Origin: Corallium rubrum
Taxonomy: Eukaryota; Cnidaria; Anthozoa; Scleralcyonacea; Coralliidae
Direction: 5' to 3'
DNA length: 64,000 nt
NCBI GenBank assembly: GCA_964035015.1
Contig: OZ036013.1
Span: 8,800,666-8,864,665, forward strand
Shown: positions 35,851 through 47,574 of the stretch, one piece after another
Numbering within the stretch: position 1 is the stretch's first letter
Layout: the number at the start of each line of letters is the position of its first letter
Program-made: the position numbers and the translations under genes
Notes under the pieces: generated by a model
Seen by the model: the letters and a program-made list of their open reading frames with translations, nothing else
Databases searched by the model: none
What the model was told of the DNA's origin: nothing

Positions 35851-37314
35851 TTAAGAACGTGCCAGTCCCTTCGTTCTCGTATGGGTAACCAGCCTAATTT
35901 TTAAAATCGATTCAATGCTGTTTACATAACGTCCAGTCAGAAAACTAGCAGCTGAGTATTGTATTCGCTGTAGTCTCTTGAGAAGATGCTCCCTTAGCGG
36001 ATAGAACACAATGTCACTAAAGTCTAAACGGGAAATAATTAAGCTTTCAGCCAAATGCTTCCTCAGGGTGAAAATTGTAAAGTTTTTAATTTTTCTGAGG
36101 ATTGTCAGAGTGCCATAACACGTAGAGGAAAGATGTTTCACGTGGACATCCCATTTTAGATTCTCGTTTAGGTGTACACCAAGGAGTTTGGTTGACTTTA
36201 CTCGTTCCAATGCTTTCCCTTCAACAGCAAGCTGCAAAGGGCGCGAGGACAGGGAACGATATGTTGACATCTGACTGGTGGTGAAAAGCATACACTTCGT
36301 CTTGGTTGGATTAAGTGCCAGATTGGATCCTTGTGACCAGTTGCTAAGCCCGGTGAGAGTGTTATTCATGTTCGTTTCCTCAGTCGTGAGGTCTACCATT
36401 TTGCAATGATTGTACAAAGTTGTATCGTCCGCGTACTGGTAGCAACTGGTGGAAGAAGGAGTGACCTCATTCAAGTCAGCAACGTAAAGGTTAAATATCA
36501 GTGGTCCTAGAATGGATCCTTGAGGAATTCCAAAATGGACTGGCTTACAAGAGGAAGATTTGTCGTCTATCTGCACAAACTGGGAACGACCAGACAAATA
36601 GCTCAGCAACCACTTTAGAAAGGTTTTCGAAAAGCCCAACTTGTAAAACTTATCAATAGTGGTCTTAAAACAAATAGTATCAAATGCTTTGCTGAAGTCT
36701 GCTAGGACCATCAAAGTAATCTCTCCTATTTTCATGGCATGACGAATATCATCTCGTATCCCCAAAAGGATGCTTGTTGTCGAATGTCCCTTGCGGAAAC
36801 CTGAAATGCGATTAGGTAGCAGCGCAGACTTCTCAGCGAACTCTGACATTTGTTCAGCAACCAATTTCTCAAACATCTTTGATAAGACTGGGAGTATAGA
36901 AATAGGCCGTAGCTGGTCATTGGATGCTGGATTGTCTACTTTAGGAATCGGAGAGACTCTGGCTATTTTCCACAGCTTTGGAAAATATGCATTACTGATG
37001 CATCTGTTTATAATGGTAGTTAGAGGACCAGCAAGATGTTCAGCGACCAACTTGACAAATCTGGCTGGAATGTTATCAACACCAGTGGAACAGTCTGAGC
37101 GTGATGCACGTATACACTTAAGGACATCCTCGTGGGTGACAGGTTTCAGGTTAAAATGATCGCCATTAGAGATTTGTTCGGATAAATTGTCAATGAAGCT
37201 TGTCAGGTCACTCAAGGACACAGCAGAGGTCTCGAGTGTTCTCTCTGCTGTGGTGGGAAAATGGTTATTCAGTTCGTCAAGACCGACACGAAGAGGTTTC
37301 GGGCTAGGCTTCAA
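35851..37314 (-). pseudogene. CR1-like LINE reverse transcriptase
   Basis: An open frame of 487 codons with RT blocks in order: ISILPVLSKMFEKLVAEQMS, VLADFSKAFDTI (motif A), FGIPQGSILGPLIFNLY (motif B) and YQYADDTTLYN (catalytic pair), then NPTKTKCMLFTTS and the thumb. A frameshift near the C-terminus (after RLVTHTRT) removes the usual ending. The frame opens at an internal Met; the preceding linker is in other frames at 37498-37686. Confidence 0.85.
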
Positions 37315-37497
37315 GATCCTGTGGATAACTCTCCATATATCACGTGATTTGTTAGATGACAGTGCCTTTTCGATAAATGCCTTTCGTGCTGATCTTATTG
37401 CAGACTTTAAGTTATTTCTAACAAGTCGAAAAGCGGCCCATACACCGTCATTAGCGTCTATTTTATGATATTCATATCTTAAATTATCTCTTTCTTT

Positions 37498-38530
37498 CTA
37501 GAGAGCTTGGATACTGGGAGACTTCATCCAGGGAGCCGGGGGGCGCGTAATTCGCACTCTTCTCAGGGGTGCGTGCCTTTCTCGACACTCAACGAACAGG
37601 GAGTTTAAGGATTCTAGCTGTTCATCTGGGTCATCAGAATAGGATACGACAGACAAAGGTAGAGTTGAAAAATCCTCAATGAACAATCAATCCTTCATTT
37701 AGGTGCTTAATGTCCCGTATATACTTGTGCCGTGTTTCAAACCGGGGAACTCGTACATTAATACATGCATAAATGCCGTCATGATCGCTGACAATTGAGC
37801 AGGGTATAATGCCAGTGTCAGTAATCCTTTGTGGAAAGTTGGTAATAAGGTGGTCTATCAGTGTTTTAGAGGATTTGGTAACACGAGTGGGCTTTTCTAT
37901 AACTTGATAAAGACCAAAAACATCCAAGATGCATTGATATTGTTTTGTTAGACTATTTTCAGCTTGGAGCGTATCAATGTTCATGTTCCCAGTTAGAATA
38001 AGCATTCCATCCCATGTAACCCTTAGTTGACTAAGCAGGGACTCTAGACTTTCGAACCATTTTGCTGTAGAAAGAATACGAGTAGATCTATACATTACCC
38101 CCAACGAGTGCTTTGCTGTGAGTGTGCCTACCAAGGACCTCTAGCCACAAATGCTCGAGTTCTGGGTGGAGTTTCTCAATATCAACGCGACGCTTATACT
38201 TGATATCTTCTTTTATGTATACACCGACACCACCGCCTTTGACACCCTCCCGGTGTTGGAATTCCGTAGCATATCCCGGTATAGAAACACACTCCATCAA
38301 TTGGGGCTGATCTTTTAGCCATGTTTCACTTAGAGCTATAATGTCTAGAGGATAGCTATTAACAATGAGTAAGAACTCGTTAAAAGTAGATACCATCGAT
38401 TGGGTGTTTAAATGCACGATCTTTAGATGCGATGAGTTGGATTGTAACACACACGCTAAGTCCAAAGAGTCCGGAGGTGCCGAGGTCTGGGTTAAATTTA
38501 GGTTATCTTCTGTCATATTTCCGGTGCAGA
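37498..38530 (-). pseudogene. CR1-like LINE APE endonuclease, frameshifted
   Basis: LKIVHLNTQSMVSTFNEFLL and DIIALSETWLKD (catalytic Glu) with GGGVGVYIKEDI begin in the 39152-38088 frame. A break near 38110 moves to VMYRSTRILSTAKWFESLES, then GNMNIDTLQ and DHLITNFPQRITDTG (terminal Asp-His region SDHDGIYA). One further break near 37680 precedes the linker. Confidence 0.75.
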
Positions 38531-39152
38531 CTTTATGAAATGGAAGGAAGGAAAGGGTGCACTTCGAGCAAATCCAGACATGGATAGACTTTATTTGATA
38601 CCCAGATATGCCGGTGCATTTTGCATGAAATAAATCAAAACACACTTCGCACAGAAATCGTTTATGGTTACTCTGTACAGCCTTTTCACAAGACGGGCAC
38701 TTAGGAGCTTTGGTTGTTTTTACAGCTTTTGCATTCTTATCTTCAACTTTGTCAGGTCCGGGATTTTCCGCGATGTCTCCACTTAGTATAAGGCGTTGAG
38801 ATGCCATAGAATTATTATAATACGGTACAGATCTTTTCGAGAACACTAGACCTTTTCGCTGCGAGAATATCCAAATGTTAGTTTTAAAGGTAAATGGAGT
38901 AAGACGCCATTTGACTGTTTGTTTACATCGCCAGGAGTGCAAAGAATATAATATCTTCAAGCCGTTCCATTGACTGCCTCCACTGACATTGCATATGCAA
39001 ATGTTCAACTTTTCAGCATGCTGTTGTAAAGCCTTAGGTTTTCCAAAATCCTTGCTCAAAACGCGACTATTTTCCTGGCCAGTTAGGTGTATTTGTAGGT
39101 CTTGTAGAGCGGAAATAAGATCCTCGTGATTGCCTGTTAGAACTGTGCCCAA
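38530..39152 (-). pseudogene. CR1-like LINE N-terminal part with 2A-like motif and PHD finger
   Basis: After an Arg/Lys-rich stretch, LILSGDIAENPGPD (38753-38795) is close to the 2A consensus, in which a Glu-x-Asn-Pro-Gly-Pro ending follows Asp-Val/Ile; here Ala replaces the usual Glu. Next is a PHD-type finger (CPSCEKAV, FLCEVCFDLFHAKCTG, WICSKC). Similar N-termini with 2A are known in CR1 LINEs of sea urchin and amphioxus. A separate leader ORF at 39390-39190 (MMAVSHVFVASVIFLFTLLF) supplies a hydrophobic segment upstream but is out of frame. Confidence 0.7.
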
Positions 39153-39387
39153 ATTCTAGATTACTCGTTCGTTTCACACACCAGTGTTTTCAGTTCGATG
39201 TTGTTGATTCGAAGCGATTCAAACCCATCAAAGGGTCATTTAGCGATGAGATATCTCCTAAAACACGTATATTTGTTGGGACAGCTAAAGTTACGAACAG
39301 GAGATTCAATTTAGGTGATAAATTGCCGTAGAATAAGAGTGTAAATAAGAATATGACGGAGGCCACAAAAACGTGACTAACCGCCAT

Positions 39388-39413
39388 CATAATAATAATA
39401 ATAATAATAATAT
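39388..39413. repeat. (AAT)n tract shared by SINE tail and LINE 5' end
   Basis: Eight AAT units at the junction between the minus-strand LINE and the minus-strand SINE. Confidence 0.85.
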
Positions 39414-39715
39414 TTACAATTTATATTGCGCATATTCTATACAATAATCATATGCGCATATACAATAATCATCGGCTCACGAATTACAGCTAAGACCTAG
39501 GTGTTGGTTTTGCGGAGGGAGGAAAACCGGAGAACCCGGTGAAAAACACTCGAAGCACAGGAGAGACCAAGTAAACTCTACTCACATGAGTCTCAAGCTC
39601 GAGAACAGGGTTATTCCCAGACGGTCACCCATCCAAGTACTAACCCCATCCAACCGGGCTTAACTATTGGTGAGAGGCAGCGCCCTAACAGCACACGCCA
39701 ACCGTGCTCCGTGCA
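39414..39715 (-). mobile_element. 5S rRNA-derived SINE (SINE3-type)
   Basis: On the minus strand, 39607-39712 reads as a 5S rRNA relative: AAGCCCGGTTGGATGGGGTT, then AGTACTTGGATGGGTGACCG and TCTGGGAATAACC, matching the 3' half of eukaryotic 5S with its internal promoter region. A body with CCGGGTTCTCCGGTTTTCC (a block widely seen in marine invertebrate SINEs, from memory) follows, then a tail ending in (ATT)n. Not a working 5S gene: the 5' half is diverged. Confidence 0.75.
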
Positions 39716-39720
39716 TAAAT

Positions 39721-40923
39721 GTTATCCCTCGTTAGTCAAGTCATTCTCTTATTTACTAGAAAACTTGGTGGAGGAAGGATATTTTTTTCTAGCGTCTGTT
39801 TTATGTTAAGATAGCTTGATATCACTTAACATGAACTCTTATAAGAACAAGAACACCTGAAAATGGTGTTCCAGATGACCTCAGGTATGTTGTCGAATCA
39901 AATGTACAGGTAACAGCTCCTAAACATGAGAATGAAGGCCCACCACAGGAGCCAGTAAGTACTGATAGCAGTGTTGAAGAATCTGTTTTAGGTTGTAGGA
40001 GCAGCTCATTTATTCCTCAGCGACAAAGGCAGAGGAAGGAAGCCGATGCTATTCGAGAGACTGTGAATGAGAAGGATCCATTAGACTGGCCACAGAAGGT
40101 AATGTAGTTAATGAATTCAAAACAGATGGTTTAGCTACAATGGCATTTCCTACATTGTTTCCATTTGGGAAAGGTGATCCAGCCAGACGGGCCAGGCAAC
40201 ATGGTGTCACTTTGACTGAGGAATTTAAGCACCTGGAAAAGTTCGCAGAAGTGCTGCCAAATGGTGGGTATAGATGGAGGTTTGCTTCTCACTCACGTTT
40301 TCCTTACTGGGCATTAGACATGAAGCAAAGGCTTCAACTTTTGTCGCAAGCAAATATTTACTTGCGTCAACATCCAGCTGATGCCAACTTGACCATGGAA
40401 GAGCTAAAAGAGATGGTCAATTTGATGAGTGGTAAGCAAATGTCAAATCGATTGCAGCGTTATGTGTCTAAGGTGCAAGGTACAAATCAGCACTAATAGA
40501 GCAGAAAGGTTGTCAAACTTTGTTTTTTATATTTAGTGCAGCTGATAGATACTGGCCAGATCTGCAAAGACCGCTGCAGACTGCAGGAGAAGATGCTACA
40601 AGATCAGAACGAGCACAAGCTGTGATTGCCAAGCCCCATTTGACTGACTGGTATTTTAGGCAACGCCTCGATGATTTATCAGGCATTTGTTGAATGGAGT
40701 TTTGGATGCAGATGGTTCCGCTACGAATATCAGGCCAGGGCAAGTGTTCATGCCCATGGGTGTGCCCGGTTAAACAATGCCCCTCATATTCCATTGTTAC
40801 GAGCACAGGATGCCCAGAGGTGGGGTTACAGTCAAGCTGATGCCACTATGTCAATGGAAGATTTTGATTTCTTTTACCAGGATGATATTGTTCGTGGAAA
40901 AGAAGTTGAGAAGCAGTTAGTGA
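39721..40923 (+). pseudogene. Helitron_like_N and Rep HUH region
   Basis: Frames give DDLRYVVESNVQVTAP, then from about 40118 VNEFKTDGLATMAFPTLFPF and RFASHSRFPYWALDMKQRLQ, normal for Helitrons. Next AADRYWPDLQRPLQ, HLTDWYFRQRLDDLSG and RYEYQARASVHAHGCARL; the HAH here is the metal-binding motif of the Rep nuclease. Exon ends at a GTGAGT donor (40924); an intron to a TAG at 41201 is likely, since EKQLVKYVDWLV joins in phase. At least three frame breaks. Confidence 0.8.
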
Positions 40924-41201
40924 AGTGAGTAACCTACATTCAGTTGGCCGTGATTACTAATATTGTTACTGTACATGTAATTGCTGAATTTTAATATTTT
41001 TTATGATATATTTAAATTGGCTTAATTAGGACCATTTATGGACCAATTAAGGATCAAAAGGCTAATTTAAATGAATACAAAATATGTGAAATTAGTAGAA
41101 TGATGTTGACTTTACGACTAAGAGCCAACAGAGAACTCAGACAACAGACAATGACATTTCTTATTTTTTTAAACTATTTTTATATAACAATTACTTTATA
41201 G

Positions 41202-41956
41202 ATATGTTGACTGGCTAGTGACAACCATTAATGAGGAATTGCCTGATGAACAATGGCAAGTTCCTAAGCCACATCCCTCAGCACTCAAAGCAAATGCAGT
41301 TGACAATAGAGATGAAGACTACAACAGATTAGTGAATACTGTAGAGGCATACAAGATGCAGCGCAGTCTACTGCTTGAGGCAGAAAGGTTTTGATGTTCC
41401 TGCAGAATGAAGATTTGGTTTCCCAAAGCCCTTGGAGGAGGAAACTAAACTTTGTTATGAGAAGTTGCCACATGACAAGGTGAGTACAGCAAAATTAAAT
41501 GACCCTAGATTAAATTCTCATAATAGGGTCATGCTTGCGAATTGGCTAGCTAATGTTGATTTGCAGGTAATTGTCGATCAGAATGCTTGTGTTAAATATA
41601 TGGCCAAGTATGCTGCAAAAGGAGAGCCACGGTCAAAGCAAGCATCAGAAATTTTGCAATCATGTGTGTCTAGATTACATAATGATGATCAAGTTTCTTC
41701 GGCGATTAAGAAAGCAATGATCCAAGTTGTTGGAGATCGCGACATGGCAGCACAGGAGACTGCACATATGTTGCTGAGCTTGCCTTTGGTAGGATGTATT
41801 TATAACTTTGTTACTGTGTCTTTAGATAACAGTAGGAGAGTTGTCATGGATACTGAGGACCAAAGTGATGAGGTCTTACAAAAATCCAAAATAGAAGATT
41901 ATGGTAAGCGTTCGACGGAGAATATCAGGTATCATGGTTTATCTCACTTGAGATAA
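41202..41956 (+). pseudogene. Helitron Rep C-terminal part with two-Tyr motif
   Basis: YVDWLVTTINEELPDEQWQV follows the intron; a break near 41393 leads to FGFPKPLEEETKLCYEKL and then NRVMLANWLANVDLQVIVD. ACVKYMAKYAAKGEPRSKQA holds the Y-x3-Y pair whose tyrosines cut and join DNA in rolling-circle transposition. The frame is sound to 41956. Confidence 0.8.
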
Positions 41957-43676
41957 GAGCGTGACAGACTTTTCCAAACCACTTCAGGTAAAGGAAATGA
42001 AGAGGATAGTAATGATGCCAACACAGGCAACGATAATTATGACGAATATATGGCCAATGATCCAGAAAATCAACTTGATGACTGGATGCTGCTATGAAGA
42101 TTGAACCAACGGTATGAGGAATTGGGTGATCAGCTGTTGGGGACTGGGAACGACTGGTATGCAGCTGCACGATCAGTTCCAGTGGAGTTGCTCAGAGAAT
42201 GCCCTGGGTGGATCTACCAGCAGAGAAAAGGCGCTGAAGATCGAGGGCATCTCCACAATGTATAACTGAGCAATGAAGTTCCCATTGATCCATTAACCAT
42301 AAATGTGAAGCAAACGATTGGCATATGATATTGTAATATCTTATATGCACAATGGTGAGAAACCTGAACCGGTCAGCATGATTGTGTGTGGCACTGCAGG
42401 AACAAGTAAGACGCACCTAATTACTGCCTTAAAACATGCTTTAGGTGACAGTTGCATAATAACTGCAACAACAGGCATTGCAGTATTCAGTATTAATGGC
42501 CAGACATTACACTCAGCTGCACAACTTCCTATACGTGAGTATAAAGACCTACAGGGTGAGTCATTGCAACGCTTACAGTTAAGACTGGAGGGTAAGGCTT
42601 ACCTCATTGTCGATGAAATGTCCATGATCGGTCACAAAATGTTGTCACGGTTAGACAATAGATTGCGTGCTGGCACAGGAAATGACGATAAGCATTTGGT
42701 GGTATTTCAGTGATCGGCCTTGGTGACTTTGGTCAGTTGCCACCAGTGGGTGACCGTCCATTGTATATTACTGGAAATGGGTCCACTATAAGTGATCATG
42801 GTTATTCATCATATCTTTTGTTTGATTCTGTAGGTATTTTGAATGAGATTATGCGACAGGCTGGTGAGAATGCTGAGGCACAAGCATTCAGAGCCTTGCT
42901 GATGAGAATGAGAGATGGACAGGTAACAGAACAAGACTGGCATCTCCTGTTTCAACATTCCACAGCTAATATTGCCATGGATCAGTTTAGTGATGCTATT
43001 CGGTTATACTATGACAAAAAGAGTGTAGCTGAGTACAACTATGAGAAGTTGAAAGCCAATGGATAGGCAGTGGCAAAGATTCAGACAAAGAACTCTGGTC
43101 ATGGAGCATCAGCAGCAACATCTGATGAAGCTGGTGGCTTAGACGCAGTGCTCATCCTGTCTAAGAAAGCAGAGGTCATGCTAACATCTAATCTGTGGGC
43201 TGAAGTTGGCCTTTGTAATGCTTCATTTGGAGTGGTCGAAGAGATCTGGTTTGCAGAAAATCTTTGACCACCAAACCTACCTGTTGCTGTGTTGGTACAT
43301 TTCAATGCCTACACCGGCCCAGGATTCATCGATACATGTCCCAAATGCATACCAGTGCCACGAAAGGTATTTGAATGGCTGACTGATGGGAAGTACATGT
43401 CAAGACAACAGGTCCCATTGAGATTAAGGTATGCAATGACCATTCACAAGTCACAGGGAGAGGCTTCACCAAAGGCTGTTGTTGACTTGGGTAAAAGTGA
43501 AAAAGTAGCTTGATGTACATTTGTTGCTACATCTAGGGTGAGATCCATTAATGATATTGTGTTTGAGCCAATGAAATTTAATCGTTTAAAAGCCATTGCT
43601 AGAAACAAAAATTTGCAAAAGCGCCTTGATGAAGAGCAAAGGTTGCAGTTGCTTGCACAGAGAACTGCAGGGAGAT
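41957..43676 (+). pseudogene. Helitron Pif1-like helicase region
   Basis: ICGTAGTSKTHL-type Walker A (CGTAGTSKTHLITAL, with Ser for the usual Gly before Lys), TATTGIAVFSINGQTLHSA, Walker B YLIVDEMSMIGHKML, GLGDFGQLPPV and RLRYAMTIHKSQGEA follow in the normal SF1B order. A frameshift near 42700, stops at 43064 and 43267 and near 43511, and Ser in Walker A show inactivity. The linker from Rep (41957-42317) is present but broken. Confidence 0.8.
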
Positions 43677-43779
43677 AAGTACCAGATAGTTAGTCATTAG
43701 AAAGACTATCAGATTAAATTGTAAATGCAATTTAATAGAAGGTATGATAACAAATACCAAGAATGTAACTGATTATAGG

Positions 43780-44312
43780 CCTGTTCCTGGACACTTTTTT
43801 ATGTGTTTTCATGGTGGCCTCCGCCTGGTTCGTGGATGCATGTTTTCATGCACTTTCAAGGTGGTGTGTACATTGTGTCTCAAACGTCTGAAAAATATAT
43901 GTGATTTTGAAATGTTCTAAAATTAGGGGCAATGTTTTCTAAAAAGATGGCATAATGTTATAGGGAATCTTGCTTTAATTGGATAAAATCAGTAAAATAT
44001 TAAGGGCAGCAAGACAATGAATTGCTTTGATTCATTAATTACAATTATATCGCTGTACATTTATATACCGAATGACAATCAATTATTAACATATTAAACC
44101 AGACTTGGGAGACATTGTACTGCGTTTGCAAGGTGGCATGGCCTGTTTCCTGGGTGCATGTTTGAAATGTACTTCCATGGTGGCCTTCATACTATATTTC
44201 CTATGAACAAAATGAGAGCCTATTCCTGCACACATTACTGTGATAGCAAGGTAGCTGAGGCCTGTTTCTTGGGTACACTTAACATGTGTACTTCCATGGT
44301 GGCCTACTTTAC
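43780..44312. repeat. Three dispersed copies of a GGCCTGTTTCTTGGGT module
   Basis: GGCCTGTT(T/C)C, then CTGGGTGCATG-like and ACTTCCATGGTGGCC-type blocks recur near 43780, 44140 and 44250. They lie downstream of the Helitron ORF and may be part of its 3' region. No gene seen here. Confidence 0.6.
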
Positions 44313-45667
44313 ATTCTTGATTTTTTTTTTTTTTATAATATAGACTATAAATTACAATTTATTTTCTACTGTATGTAACTTCTTTCAGGCTAGATGATCT
44401 TCCCAAAACATACAAGACATTTGCATTATTTAGGTTAATTAGAAAAATGGTCAAGGTGATCTAGACAGGAATAAGTTAACACTAACAATATCTACGATAT
44501 AAAATACAGCACAATTATGTATAATTTCGGGAAATTAATTATATTCAATACAAAACTAAGTGTACATCATTCTTAACATTCTTAACATCATTCTTATTTC
44601 TATATACAATGTAAAGTCAAATAATTGAGAATTTCAGTCGTATCAAGGAAAATGTATTCAGAGATTGAGGACTCAGGACTGCATATAGAATTTAGAATAT
44701 TAAGGTAAATGAACTGCTGGTACATTAGCATGATGTTCATACTAATTTTTGTTTTGTTATATTTAATCAAGGTACATGTATATTAAATTTATGTGTTTCA
44801 TTACAATCTATTGGAAAGAGTGGGACATTTCGATACTGTGGAAAAATTAAATGCATTAAAGCCTGCCGACCATATTTACTGTATCCTCTTTCCTTGCCTG
44901 CCGCCATATTTACTGTATCCTCTTTCCTTCGTGGCAATGTATATGTATTCTCAAATGTCAACATAGTAGTGACACTGAACTTTTTTTTTAATATTACAGA
45001 TCGCTAAAATCTTCCTAAAGTCAGGAGCCAGTGCTTAATATTAAATTGCATCAAACATGTTCCAACCAACCTTAATTGCTACAGTCTGTAGAACTTATGT
45101 CATAAATTATCATCAATCGGTCGATTCCGGCGCCTACACAGTGTGATCATTCTTATGCATAATACACGGGTAAGTATCCTCACGCATAGCCTTGTTTTCC
45201 ATTTTGCTTCTTTCCCTTATTAATTTTTGGATTTCATTTATCAACGATTTAGGCAAGCATGGACAAAGTAACCCTTTCATCGTTTTTTCTTTTGTTTTAT
45301 TTTTTTGCTCTGAATTCGAATTTTGGACTGGGTATGAGTTGGGAACTTGTGAATATGGAAGCTTTTATTCAGGATTGTATCGTTTTTAGTGCAAATATGT
45401 ATGTGTATTGATCATTACCCCTCTATCAAAGTTCTATAAATGTTTAAGTGGTCTGTGGTCATTAAAAAGAGATTATTAAAGCAGTAATCAGGACGGATTT
45501 GAGGACATAAGGGATCTGTTTTTGAATATAGAATCCGTTAACTTTACGAAGACAATTCTGTTATTCTGCCCTTGACTATTAATAAATATACATTATAAGT
45601 GACAGCAAAATAAGCATATTTATCTATTAACTATGTAAGTAATTTATATGCTACTATTCCACTCACA
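44313..45667. other. Unassigned AT-rich stretch with a short tandem duplication
   Basis: CATATTTACTGTATCCTCTT occurs twice in a row (about 44872-44932). No coding or RNA motif was seen on either strand. Confidence 0.5.
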
Positions 45668-47574
45668 CACTGTAAATTCAAAAGAGTCGTTTTGACCCCA
45701 AGGAGTCACTTCAGCTCTTTTAATGTGGGGGTCGCTTCGACTATTTCAAGGTGTCATTTTTACTCCCAAGAGTTGTTTTGACCCTAACGTGGAGTCAAAA
45801 CGATTCTTTGCCTGAGTCTCTGCACTCTCTCTTAGAATCATAGGACTCCTGGTGGGATCGTCTGACTCTTTCTGGAGTCATTTTGTTGGAGTGAACAAGG
45901 AGTCACGGTACTCCTCGATAGAGTCGATTCACCAAAAGAGTCACTTTTACTCCTTAATATAGAGTGGATTCACCAAAGGAGTCGTGTTACTATTTGGTGA
46001 AGTGAAGAGCAATTGACGATGCTTTTTGTTTATCATAGGCCTAGCACGCATAAATCAAATCATTCGAGTAAAAGGCACACTGCAAATCGCGGTGTAACGA
46101 TAAAGTCAAAAATGTCATATAGACAGTATATATAGTCTGTAAAGGTCAATGGAGTTTGGGTTAAATGATGTATACCGAAAGCATATATCACTTGAAACTT
46201 ATTTGTCCGTCGATCATGTTTTAAAGACATCGGGTAAATTAGAATTGCAGTGGTCAATTATATGGCAAGGACAGCGTATAAAAGAGCATTGAGGGGACTA
46301 AACAAGCCCGAACTAATCGAAAGGAAACAAAATTTTTGTGTTTTAAATTGTAATACTCTTGACAATGCTATACTTTTAGAAATTTTATTTCTAGGGAGCG
46401 TTCACAATTCTTTCGAATCAGGCGGATACTTGAGTAAACAGCACTGTCTTCGCAGAGGTCCACCCTGAGGCTCAACCAATCAGAAAACGCGAATTTTGAT
46501 CCGCTTAATTTATTCATCAAACTATTCGATCATATTCATAAGAAACATAGTCACGCTGTCGACAACACTTATAAACTTTTATGTTGACGGATTCAACAAG
46601 TTTCCGAAAGAAATTCAACGAATTACTCGGATCAATAGCACTAACAAAGTACAGTCTTTTGATGAAGAAATACAAGCAACGATAACAAAATTTTCCCTTA
46701 TGCAAAACGCCGTTGGCGTTGCATATTCGCCGCTCGACACCGGATTCGAATGGCAAAGCTAATCGTCTAAATTCTATATTTGTTCTAACTATATAATTGT
46801 ACTTTGATCTTGACTTGTTTTGGTCTTCCAACTTTATATTTTGTCGGTGTGTAAAGTAATTCATTCACAGAATTAATGCTTTCAGGTTTCCCGGCCGAGT
46901 GGATTTTCCTAACGAAATATAGTACGGTTAGATATACTGCCGAAACAGAGAACGTAGGAGTCTAACATTTCGAGCGAAGGCCCTTCGTCAGAGAGAAACG
47001 TTTCTCTCTGACGAAGGGTCTTCGCTCGAAACGTTAACCTTACTATATTTCGATTGTTGTTTCTACACTGCCTACGCAGCACGCTACTTTTATTACACTA
47101 TTTGGATTTTCCAAACCCGTTTTATAGTATATTGTGAAGTGTTGGACGAATATAGCATAGCGGAATTGCCTTTGGGATTCAACTTTTGATAAATAACCAT
47201 GTAGGACTGAATAACTGTCGAAATATTAAACCCAAAGTTACAGTAGAAATGACCCCATATAAGAGTAATAACGACCCCAAAATGAGAGTAGAATTTACCG
47301 AAAATAAGGGTCGAAATCACTCCTTCAAAAGAGTAGACATGAGTCTAAAATAAGTAGAATTGACGCTGCGCAAGAGTCGAAATAACTTTCCTGAAGAATT
47401 TTTAAACTACCCTTGAAAAGGTAAAAATGACTCCTTCAAAGGAGTACAAATGACACTTCGGAAGAGAAGGCTTTGAAGGAGTCAAAACTAGTCGACTCCT
47501 TCGAAGGTGTCGTCCTGGGTTCACAAAAACGACTCCTTTGAAGGGGTCGAAACGACTCTTTTGAATTTACAGTG
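45668..47574. mobile_element. CACTA/EnSpm-like non-autonomous element
   Basis: Ends are CACTGTAAATTCAAAAGAGT and its complement, with CA on each side as a possible 2-bp TSD. About 330 bp at each end are packed with GAGTC/GACTC motifs in both orientations (AAAGAGTC, GGAGTC), typical of CACTA subterminal repeats. Inside is a palindrome and AT-rich sequence, with no transposase. Confidence 0.7.
46911..47053. repeat. Compound palindrome with GACGAAGGG..CTCGAAA core
   Basis: Inner arms 46964-46999 and 47000-47035 pair over 36 bp with about two mismatches. Outer arms (CGAAATATAGTA and its complement) pair again, while about 33 nt of the left side stay unpaired. Each strand carries CTGACGAAGGG(C/T)CTTCGCTCGAAA. 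Confidence 0.8.

Larger units (their letters stand above)
35386..39413 (-). mobile_element. CR1-like LINE with PHD finger, minus strand
   Basis: From 39390 down: short hydrophobic leader ORF, 2A-like motif, PHD finger, APE endonuclease, RT, 3' UTR and a (TTA)n tail (plus-strand 35386-35444). It begins inside or beside an (ATT)n tract that is also the tail of the adjacent SINE, so it may have inserted into the SINE tail. Frames are broken several times, but the RT frame is open for 487 codons. Confidence 0.85.

Noticed and set aside
39607..39712. Functional 5S rRNA gene
   Set aside because: Only the 3' half is well kept, and a SINE-like body and ATT tail follow.
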